Made by a program: the position numbers and the translations under genes. Below the pieces are notes generated by a model that saw only the letters and a list, made by a program, of their open reading frames with translations, ran no database searches and had not been told where the DNA came from. A stretch of 49,205 bases of DNA from Rhodovibrio sodomensis (lineage in GTDB: Bacteria; Pseudomonadota; Alphaproteobacteria; Kiloniellales; Rhodovibrionaceae), in contig NZ_NRRL01000051.1 of assembly GCF_016583645.1 (NCBI RefSeq), positions 1-49,205 on the forward strand, written 5' to 3'. Position 1 is the stretch's first letter. The number at the start of each line of letters is the position of its first letter. Positions 8,117 to 17,970 of this stretch are shown one piece after another.

Positions 8117-9211
8117 ATGACCGACTTCGTGCAGATCCATTTCCTGACCGCCTATCCCGCGTCCTGCCTGGTTCGCGACGACACAGGGCGACCCAAGACC
8201 ATGACCTTCGGCGGCATGCCGCGCGGCCGCATCTCCTCCGCGGCGTTGAAACGCGCCGTACGCACCTCCGACGAATTCCGCGGCACGGTCGAGGACCGGG
8301 TCGGTCAACGCACCCAGATGCTGGGCACGGTCATCCGCAACAAACTCGTCGAAGAGGATATCGCGGAGGAGACGGCGGTCGAGGCGGCCCGGAGCGTGGC
8401 CGCCATGTTCGGCCGCATCAAGCCGGAAAACGCCGATGCGCCCACCGAGATCGAGCAGCTCGCCTTTATCGATCCGCAGGAAGTCCACGGCGCGATCGAC
8501 GTGGCCCGTCGGTACGCAGCTGGCGACCTCCCGGCGGACGAGGCGGAGAAAGAGGCTCGGCACCTGATCCAGGGGGCCGTCACCGCCACCGACATCGCAC
8601 TGTTCGGCCGGATGTTCGCCGATCGCCCGGAAATGCGCATGAACGCCGCCGCCGAGGTCGCCCACCCGTTTACCGTGGACCGGGCGGACACGGAGATCGA
8701 CTACTACGTCGCCGTCGACGACCTGAACGACCGCAGCGAGGACGCGGGCTCGGCTTTCATCGGCGAGCAGGGTTTCCTGTCCGGGCTGTTCTACGGCTAC
8801 GCCAACGTCAACAAGGACCTGTTGACGCGTAATCTCGACGGCGATCGGGCGTTGGCCGATCAGGCGCTGGCCGGCTTTTTACGGGGTGTAGCGACGGTCG
8901 CCCCCATCGGTAAGCGCGCCCCGTTCGGTAGCCGGGCCCGGGCAAGCTATCTGCGCATCGAACGCGGCGCCAGCACGCCGCGCAGCTTAGCCGCCGCCTT
9001 TCTGTCACCCGTCGCCCCGCCCCGGACAGGGCAGGACGAAACCCTGTTGAGCCGCGCGATCAAGGCGCTGGAAGGGACGGCGGAAGGGTTCGACCAGGCC
9101 TACGGCGACGGCCCTGCCGCCGTCACCCTGAACGTGTCCCAAGGTATCGGCACACTGAGCGATTGCATCGCCCACACGCAGGGCGCGCCGACGGAGACGC
9201 AGGGGACATGA
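8117..9211 (+). CDS. casC: Cascade backbone subunit CasC/Cas7e (Cse4)
   Basis: A 364-aa Cas7e; six copies form the filament along the crRNA. ATG 8117 is preferred over an upstream in-frame start at 8084 because the protein then begins MTDFVQIHFLTAYPAS, the usual N-terminus. Other family segments are LVRDDTGRPKTMTFGGMPRGRISSAALKRAVR (RRM-type binding to the crRNA backbone) and the C-terminal NVNKDLLTRNL...APIGKRAPFGSRARASYL region. The stop overlaps the casD start (ATGA, 9208-9211). Confidence 0.94.
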   Translation: MTDFVQIHFLTAYPASCLVRDDTGRPKTMTFGGMPRGRISSAALKRAVRTSDEFRGTVEDRVGQRTQMLGTVIRNKLVEEDIAEETAVEAARSVAAMFGRIKPENADAPTEIEQLAFIDPQEVHGAIDVARRYAAGDLPADEAEKEARHLIQGAVTATDIALFGRMFADRPEMRMNAAAEVAHPFTVDRADTEIDYYVAVDDLNDRSEDAGSAFIGEQGFLSGLFYGYANVNKDLLTRNLDGDRALADQALAGFLRGVATVAPIGKRAPFGSRARASYLRIERGASTPRSLAAAFLSPVAPPRTGQDETLLSRAIKALEGTAEGFDQAYGDGPAAVTLNVSQGIGTLSDCIAHTQGAPTETQGT

Positions 9212-10005
9212 GTGTGCTTGCCTTTCGCCTGTACGCCCCCCTCGCCGCGTGGGGCACCGGGGAGGCCGGCGAGACCGAGCGGCCTACGGCCGGCCATCCC
9301 GGACGCAGTCACATCGTCGGGCTGCTGGCCGCCGCGCTCGGTTTGCAACGGACCGACGAGGCCGCGCAACGCGACCTTGCCGCCGGCTACCGCTTCGCCG
9401 TTGCGGCCCAGGGTACCCGCCAGCCGCTGCGCGATTACCGCACTGTGCAGACGGTGGAACCCAATCGGGCCCAGCGAAAGAACGGCTTCGTCAGCCGCAA
9501 GCACGCACTCGAAACCGGGGCCAAAGTGCATACCATGATCACCCGGCGCAGTTACCTGCAAGACGGCTTATGGCGGGTCTTCGCCGCGCCGAAGCAGGAC
9601 GGCGCCGCCCCGCCCCCGGACGCACTGGCCGACGCATTGCGGGCGCCGGCGTTCGAGCTCTACCTCGGCCGGCGGGATTGTCCGCCGGCGCTGCCGCCGG
9701 ACCCTGTCGTTCTGCCGGAGCAGGAGTGGGAAGCGCAACTCGCCGCCTACCCGGCGGTGCCCGCCGGGTTGTGCGTCCGCCCGGTCCCAGGCGGACTGCG
9801 CCAACTGGCCGCGCGCTTGGCCAGGCATCCGGTGACGCTTGCCTGGGAGCCCGGCTTTCCAGGCGCCCCCGACCCGGACGCCGCCGGCACGTCGCGGCGT
9901 CAAGTGGCCGATCAGCCGTTGTCCCGGGTCCTGCGCCGCTTCGCGTCGCGCGAAGAGGTGAGCCGCACGCTTGCCAACCCGGAAGCGCCATCAAGGGAGG
10001 GGTGA
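9208..10005 (+). CDS. casD: Cascade subunit CasD/Cas5e
   Basis: A 265-aa Cas5e, which caps the 5' handle of the crRNA and contacts Cse1. ATG 9208 overlaps the casC stop. The start gives SVLAFRLYAPLAAWG, the typical RRM beta strand and the AAWG turn of the family. It is followed by RPTAGHPGRSHIVGLLAAALG (the S/T-x-x-x-hydrophobic helix) and LRDYRTVQTVEP, all characteristic of Cas5e. casE follows after 5 bp with a GGGAGGGG ribosome site near the casD stop. Confidence 0.93.
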   Translation: MSVLAFRLYAPLAAWGTGEAGETERPTAGHPGRSHIVGLLAAALGLQRTDEAAQRDLAAGYRFAVAAQGTRQPLRDYRTVQTVEPNRAQRKNGFVSRKHALETGAKVHTMITRRSYLQDGLWRVFAAPKQDGAAPPPDALADALRAPAFELYLGRRDCPPALPPDPVVLPEQEWEAQLAAYPAVPAGLCVRPVPGGLRQLAARLARHPVTLAWEPGFPGAPDPDAAGTSRRQVADQPLSRVLRRFASREEVSRTLANPEAPSREG

Positions 10006-10010
10006 GGGCC

Positions 10011-10697
10011 ATGACCTACATGATCCGCGCCCGCCTGCGCCGGGATGCCGTCGGGTCCGACGGCGCCCTGGTCAAGCTCGTGGCCGATAACGCGCTTGCC
10101 CCCGGCAAGCGCCACGACTTGGTGTGGACGCTGTTCTCCGACGGTCCCGAGCGGGACCGCGACTTCGTCTTCCGCATGGACGAAGACGCAGGTCGGCCCG
10201 TGGTGACCGCTTACGCGCCGCGCCCGCCCACCGAAGACGCCCGGCGACTGTGGGAGGTCTGGCACAAGCCGTTCGTCCCAAAGCTTTACCCCGGCGATCG
10301 CCTGCGCTTCAGCTTGCGCGTGAACCCGGTCAAGCAGGCCGGCAACGCCCGGATCGACGCGGTCTACGACGCCTTTGACGCCCGCCGGAAGGCGGCCGAG
10401 GCCGCCGGGGAGACGGTGCCCGACCGCCTGGAGATCGCCCGCGACGTCGGCTGCGCCTGGCTCGACCGGCGGGCATCCGCCCTTGGCCTCGAATTCGATG
10501 CGCAGGCGCTGGAGGCCGAAGCGTACCGCACCGAGACCATCCGGAAGCCCGGGGGCAAGCGGTTCACCCTCAGCTTGCTGGACCTGACCGGATTGGCCGA
10601 GGTGACCGACCCCCAGCGCCTGATCGAGGCGCTGCCCGCCGGCATCGGCAAGGGCAAAGCCTACGGCTGCGGTCTGATGCTGATGGCGCGGGCGTGA
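10011..10697 (+). CDS. casE: crRNA-processing endoribonuclease CasE/Cas6e
   Basis: A 228-aa Cas6e. ATG 10011 (MTYMIRARL) is chosen over long upstream extensions because it follows GGGAGG and matches the family start. The region HDLVWTLF...RDFVFRMDE aligns with the segment of E. coli Cas6e that carries catalytic His20, so His35 is the likely equivalent. The C-terminus has the Gly-rich loop GIGKGKAYGCGLMLM that holds the repeat hairpin. It should cut at the base of the TCCCCGC/GCGGGGA hairpin of the array, and of the guide-like element at 5621-5649. Confidence 0.94.
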   Translation: MTYMIRARLRRDAVGSDGALVKLVADNALAPGKRHDLVWTLFSDGPERDRDFVFRMDEDAGRPVVTAYAPRPPTEDARRLWEVWHKPFVPKLYPGDRLRFSLRVNPVKQAGNARIDAVYDAFDARRKAAEAAGETVPDRLEIARDVGCAWLDRRASALGLEFDAQALEAEAYRTETIRKPGGKRFTLSLLDLTGLAEVTDPQRLIEALPAGIGKGKAYGCGLMLMARA

Positions 10698-10707
10698 GGT
10701 CGTCGCC

Positions 10708-11673
10708 ATGGCCGACGGCGACCGACAGGATGAAAGCGTCAGTTTCACCCAGGGTCCAGGCCTGGAGCCTGCCCTGCCCATGGCGATCAAGGACCGCCTG
10801 TCGTTCGCTACAGTTCGGCGCTGCCGGTTGGACGTACTGGACGGGGCCTTCGTGGCAGTCGCTGAAGACGAGGTGCGTCGGCAGATCCCGGTTGGCAACG
10901 TCACGACCATCTTCCTCGAACCTGGGACCCGGATCACCCATGAGGCGGTGAAGCTGGCCGCGCGGACGGGCACGTTGCTGATTTGGTCCGGCGAGGGCGG
11001 CGTGCGGCTCTACGCCGCCGGTCAGCCGGGCGGCGCGCGGTCCGACCGGTTGCTGCATCAGGCGCGACTGGCGCTCGACGACGGCCTGCGCCTCAAGGTC
11101 GTACGCAAGATGTATAAGCTGCGGTTCGACGAAGAACCGCCTTCACGGCGCAGCCTGGACCAGTTGCGGGGCCTGGAAGCCGCCCGGGTTAAACGTCTTT
11201 ACCAACATCTCGCCAATGAGGCCGGCGTCACCTGGCGGCGCCGCAACTACGATCCCAAGACCGGTAAGGCTGGTGATCTGCCGAACCTGTGCCTGAGTGC
11301 GGCCACGGCTTCGCTGTACGGCTTGTGTGAAGCGGCCATCCTCGCGGCCGGATACGCGCCCGCGATCGGTTTTCTGCACACGGGTAAGCCCCGGTCGTTC
11401 GTGTTTGATGTGGCCGATATCGTGAAGTTCGAAACGGTGGTTCCCGCCGCTTTCAAGGTTGCCGCAAGGAAACCGGATAACCCCGAGCAAGAGACCCGGC
11501 TTGCGTGTCGTGATATGTTCCGGGAACAGCGGCTTATGAAGCGGTTGGTCCCCCTGGTTGAGGACGTGCTGACCGTGGAAGGCGCGCCGCCACCACCCGT
11601 CCAAGCGGAAGCGCAGCCCGTTGCATTCGACGATGCGGAAGGTGAAGGCGATGCTGGTCATCGTAGTGGCTAA
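10708..11673 (+). CDS. cas1: CRISPR adaptation integrase Cas1, type I-E
   Basis: A 321-aa Cas1e that, with Cas2, captures and inserts spacers. ATG 10708 lies 11 bp after casE. The metal-binding catalytic residues are present with the same spacing as in E. coli (E141, H208, D221): Glu157 in GLEAARVKRLY, His224 in GFLHTGKPRSF and Asp237 in FDVADI. It carries about 16 extra N-terminal residues and an acidic Pro-rich tail. Its 3' end overlaps the cas2 start by 23 bp. Confidence 0.95.
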   Translation: MADGDRQDESVSFTQGPGLEPALPMAIKDRLSFATVRRCRLDVLDGAFVAVAEDEVRRQIPVGNVTTIFLEPGTRITHEAVKLAARTGTLLIWSGEGGVRLYAAGQPGGARSDRLLHQARLALDDGLRLKVVRKMYKLRFDEEPPSRRSLDQLRGLEAARVKRLYQHLANEAGVTWRRRNYDPKTGKAGDLPNLCLSAATASLYGLCEAAILAAGYAPAIGFLHTGKPRSFVFDVADIVKFETVVPAAFKVAARKPDNPEQETRLACRDMFREQRLMKRLVPLVEDVLTVEGAPPPPVQAEAQPVAFDDAEGEGDAGHRSG

Positions 11674-11992
11674 CGTACCGCCCGCTCTGCGTGGCCGACT
11701 GGCCCTCTGGCTTTTGGAAGTGCGCGCAGGTGTGTACGTTGGTCGCCTCTCGAAGCGTAACCGCGAACGGTTGTGGCAGACCGTTATCGACAACCTTGGC
11801 GAGGGCGATGCTGTTATCGTGACCCCGGACGCGAAGGCGGAGGACGGGTTTGCAGTACGGACCGCCGGAGCCAACCGTCGCCGCCCAGAGGATTGGGATG
11901 GTCTGACGTTGATCGCGTTTCATCCCGAAAACGATGCCGCCAGCGAACCTGATAGTGCTGGTGGTGTAGCGGCAAGCGGATTAAGTCAGTAG
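11651..11992 (+). CDS. cas2: CRISPR adaptation protein Cas2, type I-E
   Basis: A 113-aa Cas2e. ATG 11651 gives MLVIVVANVPPALRGRLALW and then LLEVRAGVYVG, matching E. coli Cas2 almost residue for residue in this stretch. An upstream in-frame start at 11621 would lie deep inside cas1. The core ends near LTLIAFHPE, and the last 18 or so residues (Asp/Ser/Gly/Ala-rich) are an extension. The stop at 11992 is only 21 bp from the first CRISPR repeat, so the usual leader must lie inside the cas2 3' end or be very short. Confidence 0.95.
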   Translation: MLVIVVANVPPALRGRLALWLLEVRAGVYVGRLSKRNRERLWQTVIDNLGEGDAVIVTPDAKAEDGFAVRTAGANRRRPEDWDGLTLIAFHPENDAASEPDSAGGVAASGLSQ

Positions 11993-12013
11993 TATCAGGA
12001 AGATACAGGAGCA

Positions 12014-14543
12014 GTGTTCCCCGCGGGCGCGGGGATGAACCGTGTGCTCGGTGCCTGTAACACCGATTTCGGTTGTGTTCCCCGCGGGCGCGGGGATGAA
12101 CCGTTGCGGGAGCAGGGCTACCGAAGGGCGCGCTGGTGTTCCCCGCGGGCGCGGGGATGAACCGCCCCGCAAGTGATAACCCGCACCTGACCGCCGGTGT
12201 TCCCCGCGGGCGCGGGGATGAACCGCGCAGGGGGTTAGCGACCCGCTCGACCTGATGGTGTTCCCCGCGGGCGCGGGGATGAACCGACACGGCAGGCAAT
12301 CAGGTCGCGGCGTTCGCGGTGTTCCCCGCGGGCGCGGGGATGAACCGAAACATCGTCCCTGGAGCCCGGCCGATACTTCGTGTTCCCCGCGGGCGCGGGG
12401 ATGAACCGAGCGCGTCGTGGCCGTGTCGGGTGGTAGCGTGGTGTTCCCCGCGGGCGCGGGGATGAACCGGACGTCCGCGACGAGTTCGCGAGGTTGTTCG
12501 GGTGTTCCCCGCGGGCGCGGGGATGAACCGGTCATGGCTATTACATAATAGCGAACGCGGTGGTGTTCCCCGCGGGCGCGGGGATGAACCGATTAGGAAA
12601 ACTGCAAAACCGTATCCCCTTGGGTGTTCCCCGCGGGCGCGGGGATGAACCGGTCGTTCTCGCTCCTGGGTTGGATCGTGGGCAGTGTTCCCCGCGGGCG
12701 CGGGGATGAACCGGTACAGGTGAGCGCCAGCTTCACATTCCTTTGGTGTTCCCCGCGGGCGCGGGGATGAACCGTACGCGCCCGGCCGCGAGTATAAGCC
12801 GGAGCAGTGTTCCCCGCGGGCGCGGGGATGAACCGTCCGGGCAGATCGCATCTGTCAGTCAAGTCACGTGTTCCCCGCGGGCGCGGGGATGAACCGCTGC
12901 TTGATCTCCGGGTTGCCTTTCTCCACCGGTGTTCCCCGCGGGCGCGGGGATGAACCGTCCGTAACGTTGGCTAGCACGGTGCTGTAGTCGTGTTCCCCGC
13001 GGGCGCGGGGATGAACCGTCGCAGTAGTATTCCTGCCGAAAGTGCGCCTCGTGTTCCCCGCGGGCGCGGGGATGAACCGCCGGCGTTGGCTGCATGCGCT
13101 GCTAGATCGCCGTGTTCCCCGCGGGCGCGGGGATGAACCGCCGATCAGACGAAAAACGCGGGCACCAGCGCGGTGTTCCCCGCGGGCGCGGGGATGAACC
13201 GACACGGCGAACCAAGAGCTTGCGCGCCAATACGTGTTCCCCGCGGGCGCGGGGATGAACCGCAGCTGGAAATCCTGCCATGAGCCGCAACACGGTGTTC
13301 CCCGCGGGCGCGGGGATGAACCGCAGACGGGTAAACCCTGGTGGTGGCGGCTGCTGTGTTCCCCGCGGGCGCGGGGATGAACCGTACACCTTGAGTGGTG
13401 CCGTAGCCGATTGTCCGTGTTCCCCGCGGGCGCGGGGATGAACCGGCGCGAGGTGAGCACGCACTTCCTCGCTTGGGGTGTTCCCCGCGGGCGCGGGGAT
13501 GAACCGACCTCTGGCGTTGCCTTCTCAGCCATCACGGCGTGTTCCCCGCGGGCGCGGGGATGAACCGGCCGTCGATTTCGGAGCGGCGTTTACCGGCACG
13601 TGTTCCCCGCGGGCGCGGGGATGAACCGCCAAGACGATCAAGAGCATGATCCCGAAGATCGTGTTCCCCGCGGGCGCGGGGATGAACCGCCGTCGTCCTC
13701 GTCACCGTCTGGTTGCTGGTCGTGTTCCCCGCGGGCGCGGGGATGAACCGCCGCGTTGGCGCCGCGCCTTCGATGATCGGATGTGTTCCCCGCGGGCGCG
13801 GGGATGAACCGCGATCAACGCGGCGATATTGGCGTTTATGATTGTGTTCCCCGCGGGCGCGGGGATGAACCGGGGTTGGACTTCTTTGAAGGCAACGCCG
13901 TGAAGTGTTCCCCGCGGGCGCGGGGATGAACCGCGATCAACGCGGCGATATTGGCGTTTATGATTGTGTTCCCCGCGGGCGCGGGGATGAACCGTTCCTC
14001 GTCTGCGTGCTCTTCGGCTGGGTCGGGTGTTCCCCGCGGGCGCGGGGATGAACCGTTCAGCACCGTCGGCCGCACCTCGATCACCGGGTGTTCCCCGCGG
14101 GCGCGGGGATGAACCGAGATCCGGCGTCGAGGCCAGCGGCAGGTCGTAGTGTTCCCCGCGGGCGCGGGGATGAACCGACACGACGCTCGACGTCTCGGCG
14201 CTGCCGGACGTGTTCCCCGCGGGCGCGGGGATGAACCGCGGTACTCCCGGGCCTCGACCGCCTTGCGGCCGTGTTCCCCGCGGGCGCGGGGATGAACCGT
14301 CAACGCCGAGTTGGGCAATATGCAGGACGCGGTGTTCCCCGCGGGCGCGGGGATGAACCGCCCTCCCAGAGATCCGTCCAGGTGTCGGTGGGGTGTTCCC
14401 CGCGGGCGCGGGGATGAACCGGTCAGCGTCAGCGTGCAGGACAGCGGGCGCTAGTGTTCCCCGCGAGCGCGGGGATGAACCGTAGTCGAGCAGGCGCGTG
14501 CGCGTGACCTGGTCGTGTTCCCCGCGGGCGCGGGGATGCAGCC
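12014..14543 (+). CRISPR. Type I-E CRISPR array, 42 repeats, 41 spacers
   Basis: The 29-nt repeat begins GTGTTCCCCGCGGGCG and ends CGGGGATGAACCG. Spacers are 32 nt, giving a constant 61-bp period: the first repeat starts at 12014, the forty-first at 14454 and the forty-second at 14515. The stem TCCCCGC/GCGGGGA and the handle ATGAACCG match the I-E class and set transcription rightward. Repeat 41 carries one change (CCCCGCGAGCG). Repeat 42 has a degenerate 3' end (GGGGATGCAGCC), typical of the old, leader-distal end, so the leader is on the cas2 side. Spacers 30 (13812-13843) and 32 (13934-13965) are identical. Confidence 0.99.
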
Positions 14544-14622
14544 TTTAGTGGCTTTAGTCTGCGGTTGTACGATTACGGTCATGCCAGCCGTGTTCATGTG
14601 AAAACGTTGATCTGGAAGCCGC

Positions 14623-17600
14623 ATGCACCGCCACCACGGCAACCTTCTCTGCGCCCCCTCGGACCTGCTCCGCTTCCTGGGCTGCCCGCACGCGACCTGG
14701 CTCGATCTCAAGGCCCTGGACGCACCGCTTGAGCGCGCGGCCGACGATCCGCAGATGGCGCTCATCCAGGACCACGGGCACGCCCACGAGCGGGCCTTTC
14801 TCGACGACCTGAAGGCCCGCTACACCGTCACGGAGATCCCGGCGGACACCGCCCTGGAGGAGCGCGCGCAGGCAACCCGTGAAGCCCTGCAGAGCGGCGT
14901 GCAGGTCATCTTCCAGGCCACCCTCCTGCAACCGCCCTGGCACGGCCATGCGGACTTCCTGTGGCGCGTTGAGGCGCCCGACGCGCCCGGCGGCTTCGCC
15001 TACGAGCCCGTGGACACCAAGCTCGCCAAACACGCGTCCGCGCGTCACGCCGTCCAGCTCGCCTGCTACGCCGATCTGCTCGCCGCCGAGCAGGGCGTGA
15101 CGCCGCGCGACATGCACCTGGTCCTGGGCGACGGCAGCTGGGAGACGCTGCGCTTCGCCGACGTGGCGTACTACTGGCGGCGGGCCCGGGAACGCTTCGA
15201 GGCCTATCTGGCCGATCCGCCGGCGGACTCGCATCCGGAGCCGATGCCAGCGTGTCCCCTGTGCCCCTGGCGCGAGCGCTGCCGGGCCGAGTGGGTCGAC
15301 CGGGACCACCTGACCCAGGTCGCCGACATCCGCCGCGGCCAGATCGCCAAGCTCCGGACGGCCGGGATCGACACGGTGGCCGCCCTCGCCGCCCAGGACG
15401 AGAGCGCGCGCGTGCCCGGCATGGCCGACGGCACGTTCGCCCGCCTGCGCACCCAGGCCGCCCTCCAGGTCCGCGGCCGCGAAGCCGGCGCGACCGTCCA
15501 CCAGCTCCTGGACGCGGCCCCCGGCCGGGGCTTCGAGCGGCTGCCGCGCCCCAGCCCCGGTGACGTCTTCTTCGACATCGAGGGCGATCCCCTCTACCCG
15601 GACGGGCTGGAGTACCTCTTCGGCCTGTACGACGAAGCCGACGGGCCGCGCTTCCGGCCCTTCTGGGCGCACGACCGCGCCCAGGAACGCCAGGCCTTCG
15701 AGGCGACCGTCGACGCCATGACGGCGATGCTGGACGCTTACCCGGACGCGCACATCTACCACTACGCGCCTTACGAGACGGCGGCCCTCCGGCGGCTCTC
15801 CACCGCCCACGGCACGCGCGAGGCCGAGGTCGACGATCTGCTGCGCCGGGGCAAGCTGGTCGACCTCTACCGGGTCGTCCGGGAGGCGATCATGGTCTCC
15901 GAGCCCGGCTACTCCCTGAAGAACCTGGAAGCCTTCTACGCGAGCAAGCGGGACGCGGAGGTCGAGACCGCGGGCGACAGCATCGTCTGGTACGAGCGCT
16001 GGCGGCAGGAGGGCGACGACACGCTTCTGCAGCAGATCGCCGATTACAACGAGCGCGACTGCGTCTCCACCCGGGAACTGCGCGACTGGCTCGTCGGCCT
16101 GATGCCGGCCGGCGCCGCCTGGGCAAACGACCGCGCGGCCGAGGACGACGCCGCGGCGCGCGGCGCCGAGCAGAGCGAGCGCGAGGCCGAGCGGGACGCC
16201 CTGGCGGCCGGGATCCGGGCCAACGCCACCCACCTCGACGACGCGGTGCGTGAGCTCGCCGGGCATCTCCTCGACTTCCATCGCCGCGAGGACAAGCCAG
16301 TCTGGTGGGCGATGTTCGAGCGGGCGAACACGCCCACCGACAATCTCATCGAGGACCCCGAGTGTCTCGCCGACCTCGTCCGGGATCCGGCCGTCCCGCC
16401 GGAGCCGGTCAAGCGGTCCCACGCCTACACCTTCAGCTTCCCGCGCCAGGAGACGAAGCTCCGGGCCGGCGCCAATCAGATCATGATCGCCGAGGACCTG
16501 CAGGACGCCGGCGAGATCCTGGATCTCGACGAGGACGCCGGCCGGCTGAAGCTGAAGCGCTCCCGGAATCAGGGCGCGCCGCCCGACCGGCTGTCGCTGA
16601 TCCCGGGCCGGCCCATCCGCAAGACGTCCCTGGAAAACGCCGTCGGGCGCTTCGGGACGTCCCTCGCCGCCGGCGACGGCCGTTACCGGGCCCTGGAAGA
16701 CGTGCTGGCGCGCGCCCTGCCCCGCGTCGACGGGTACGCACCCGGGACGCCGCTCGACGACGGCGCCGATCCCGTGGCCGCCGCTCAGCAGATCGCCCCG
16801 GCCCTTTCGGACAGCTATCTCGTCATCCAGGGCCCGCCGGGCACGGGCAAGACCTTCACCGCGGCCCGGGCGATCGTCGCGCTCCTGCGCGACGGCCGGC
16901 GGGTCGGTATCACCTCGAACGCCCACAAGGCGATCGACAACCTGCTGGCCGCCGTCGAGGCGGCGGCCCGGGCCGCGGGGGTGCGCTTCCACGGCGTCAA
17001 GAAGGCGGGCAGCGCGAGCAGCGCCTACGACGGGCCGTTCGTCGAGAGCGTCTACGACAACGGGGCGGTCCCGCCGGACGCGGACCTGATCGCCGGGACG
17101 GCGTGGCTCTTCGCGCGCGAGGCGTTCGATCAGAGCCGGGACGTCCTGGTCGTCGACGAGGCCGGTCAGGTCTCGCTCGGTCACCTGGTCGCCGCGGGCA
17201 CGGCCGCGCGCAACCTGATCCTGGTCGGCGACCAGATGCAGCTGCCCCAGCCCACCCAGGGCAGCCATCCCGGCGAGGCCGGTCTCTCGACCCTGGACTA
17301 CCTGATGCGCGACCACGCCACGATCCCGCCCGAGCGCGGGCTCTTCCTGGCGACCACACGCCGGCTGCACCCGGACATCTGCGCCTTCGTCTCGGACGCC
17401 GTCTACGACGGCCGTCTCGTCGCGCATCCGGACCTGCAGGCGCAGCGGCTGGTCCTGAACGACGCGGCCGATCCGGCGCTCAAGCCCGCCGGCATCGCGT
17501 TCGTCGACGCCGACCACGAGGGCTGCGGGCAACGCAGCGACGCCGAGGTCGCCTTCGTCCGGCGCCTCGTCGCCAGCCTGCTCGAACAGCGTGTGCGCGC

Positions 17601-17970
17601 GTCGGACGGCCGGGAACGTCCGCTCGGGCTCGACGACATCCGGGTAGTCGCGCCCTACAACATGCAGGTCAACGCGTTGGAGCGGGCGCTGCCCGCGGGC
17701 GCCCACGTCGGCACGGTCGATCGCTTCCAGGGCCAGGAGGCCGAGGTCGTCATCGTCTCGATGGCCACGTCCGGACCGGAAGACCTGCCGCGGCACGTCG
17801 AGTTCCTGTACAGCCGCAACCGGCTGAACGTCGCCGTCTCGCGGGCCCGCTGTCTGGCGGTCACGGTCGCCAGCCCGCGTCTGCTCGACCTGCCCTGCGC
17901 GACCGTCGATCAGCTGCGCCTGGTCAACACGCTGTGCTGGTTGCGGGCCTACGCGCAGGGTGAGGCTTGA
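14623..17970 (+). CDS. TM0106-family RecB-like nuclease fused to SF1 helicase
   Basis: A 1115-aa protein starting at ATG 14623, 79 bp after the array. The N-terminal third is a Cas4/RecB-like PD-(D/E)XK nuclease with HGHADFLWRV and YEPVDTKLA as the active-site strand region. It has an Fe-S-type Cys set (an early Cys in LGCPHATW, then CPLCPWRERC near 210-220). The middle has an RNase H-like DEDD exonuclease segment beginning VFFDIEGDPLYPDG (about 320) and ending DYNERDCVST. The C-terminal half is an SF1 helicase: GPPGTGKT (about 735), VVDEAGQ (about 845), VGDQMQLPQ, VDRFQGQEAEVV and NVAVSRA. Such fusions are widespread in bacteria with unknown roles. Its position suggests a link to CRISPR or plasmid defence, which is inference only. 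Confidence 0.88.
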   Translation: MHRHHGNLLCAPSDLLRFLGCPHATWLDLKALDAPLERAADDPQMALIQDHGHAHERAFLDDLKARYTVTEIPADTALEERAQATREALQSGVQVIFQATLLQPPWHGHADFLWRVEAPDAPGGFAYEPVDTKLAKHASARHAVQLACYADLLAAEQGVTPRDMHLVLGDGSWETLRFADVAYYWRRARERFEAYLADPPADSHPEPMPACPLCPWRERCRAEWVDRDHLTQVADIRRGQIAKLRTAGIDTVAALAAQDESARVPGMADGTFARLRTQAALQVRGREAGATVHQLLDAAPGRGFERLPRPSPGDVFFDIEGDPLYPDGLEYLFGLYDEADGPRFRPFWAHDRAQERQAFEATVDAMTAMLDAYPDAHIYHYAPYETAALRRLSTAHGTREAEVDDLLRRGKLVDLYRVVREAIMVSEPGYSLKNLEAFYASKRDAEVETAGDSIVWYERWRQEGDDTLLQQIADYNERDCVSTRELRDWLVGLMPAGAAWANDRAAEDDAAARGAEQSEREAERDALAAGIRANATHLDDAVRELAGHLLDFHRREDKPVWWAMFERANTPTDNLIEDPECLADLVRDPAVPPEPVKRSHAYTFSFPRQETKLRAGANQIMIAEDLQDAGEILDLDEDAGRLKLKRSRNQGAPPDRLSLIPGRPIRKTSLENAVGRFGTSLAAGDGRYRALEDVLARALPRVDGYAPGTPLDDGADPVAAAQQIAPALSDSYLVIQGPPGTGKTFTAARAIVALLRDGRRVGITSNAHKAIDNLLAAVEAAARAAGVRFHGVKKAGSASSAYDGPFVESVYDNGAVPPDADLIAGTAWLFAREAFDQSRDVLVVDEAGQVSLGHLVAAGTAARNLILVGDQMQLPQPTQGSHPGEAGLSTLDYLMRDHATIPPERGLFLATTRRLHPDICAFVSDAVYDGRLVAHPDLQAQRLVLNDAADPALKPAGIAFVDADHEGCGQRSDAEVAFVRRLVASLLEQRVRASDGRERPLGLDDIRVVAPYNMQVNALERALPAGAHVGTVDRFQGQEAEVVIVSMATSGPEDLPRHVEFLYSRNRLNVAVSRARCLAVTVASPRLLDLPCATVDQLRLVNTLCWLRAYAQGEA

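Noticed and set aside
11814..14318. Leftward ORFs full of SSPRPRGT / RFIPAPAGNT repeats
   Set aside because: They are translations of the CRISPR repeats on the opposite strand. The 61-bp period is not a multiple of three, so each repeat is read in a rotating frame.
12014..14543. Self-targeting spacers against this plasmid
   Set aside because: By eye I found no array spacer repeated elsewhere in the window apart from the internal duplicate. An exact search with mismatches would be needed to settle it.
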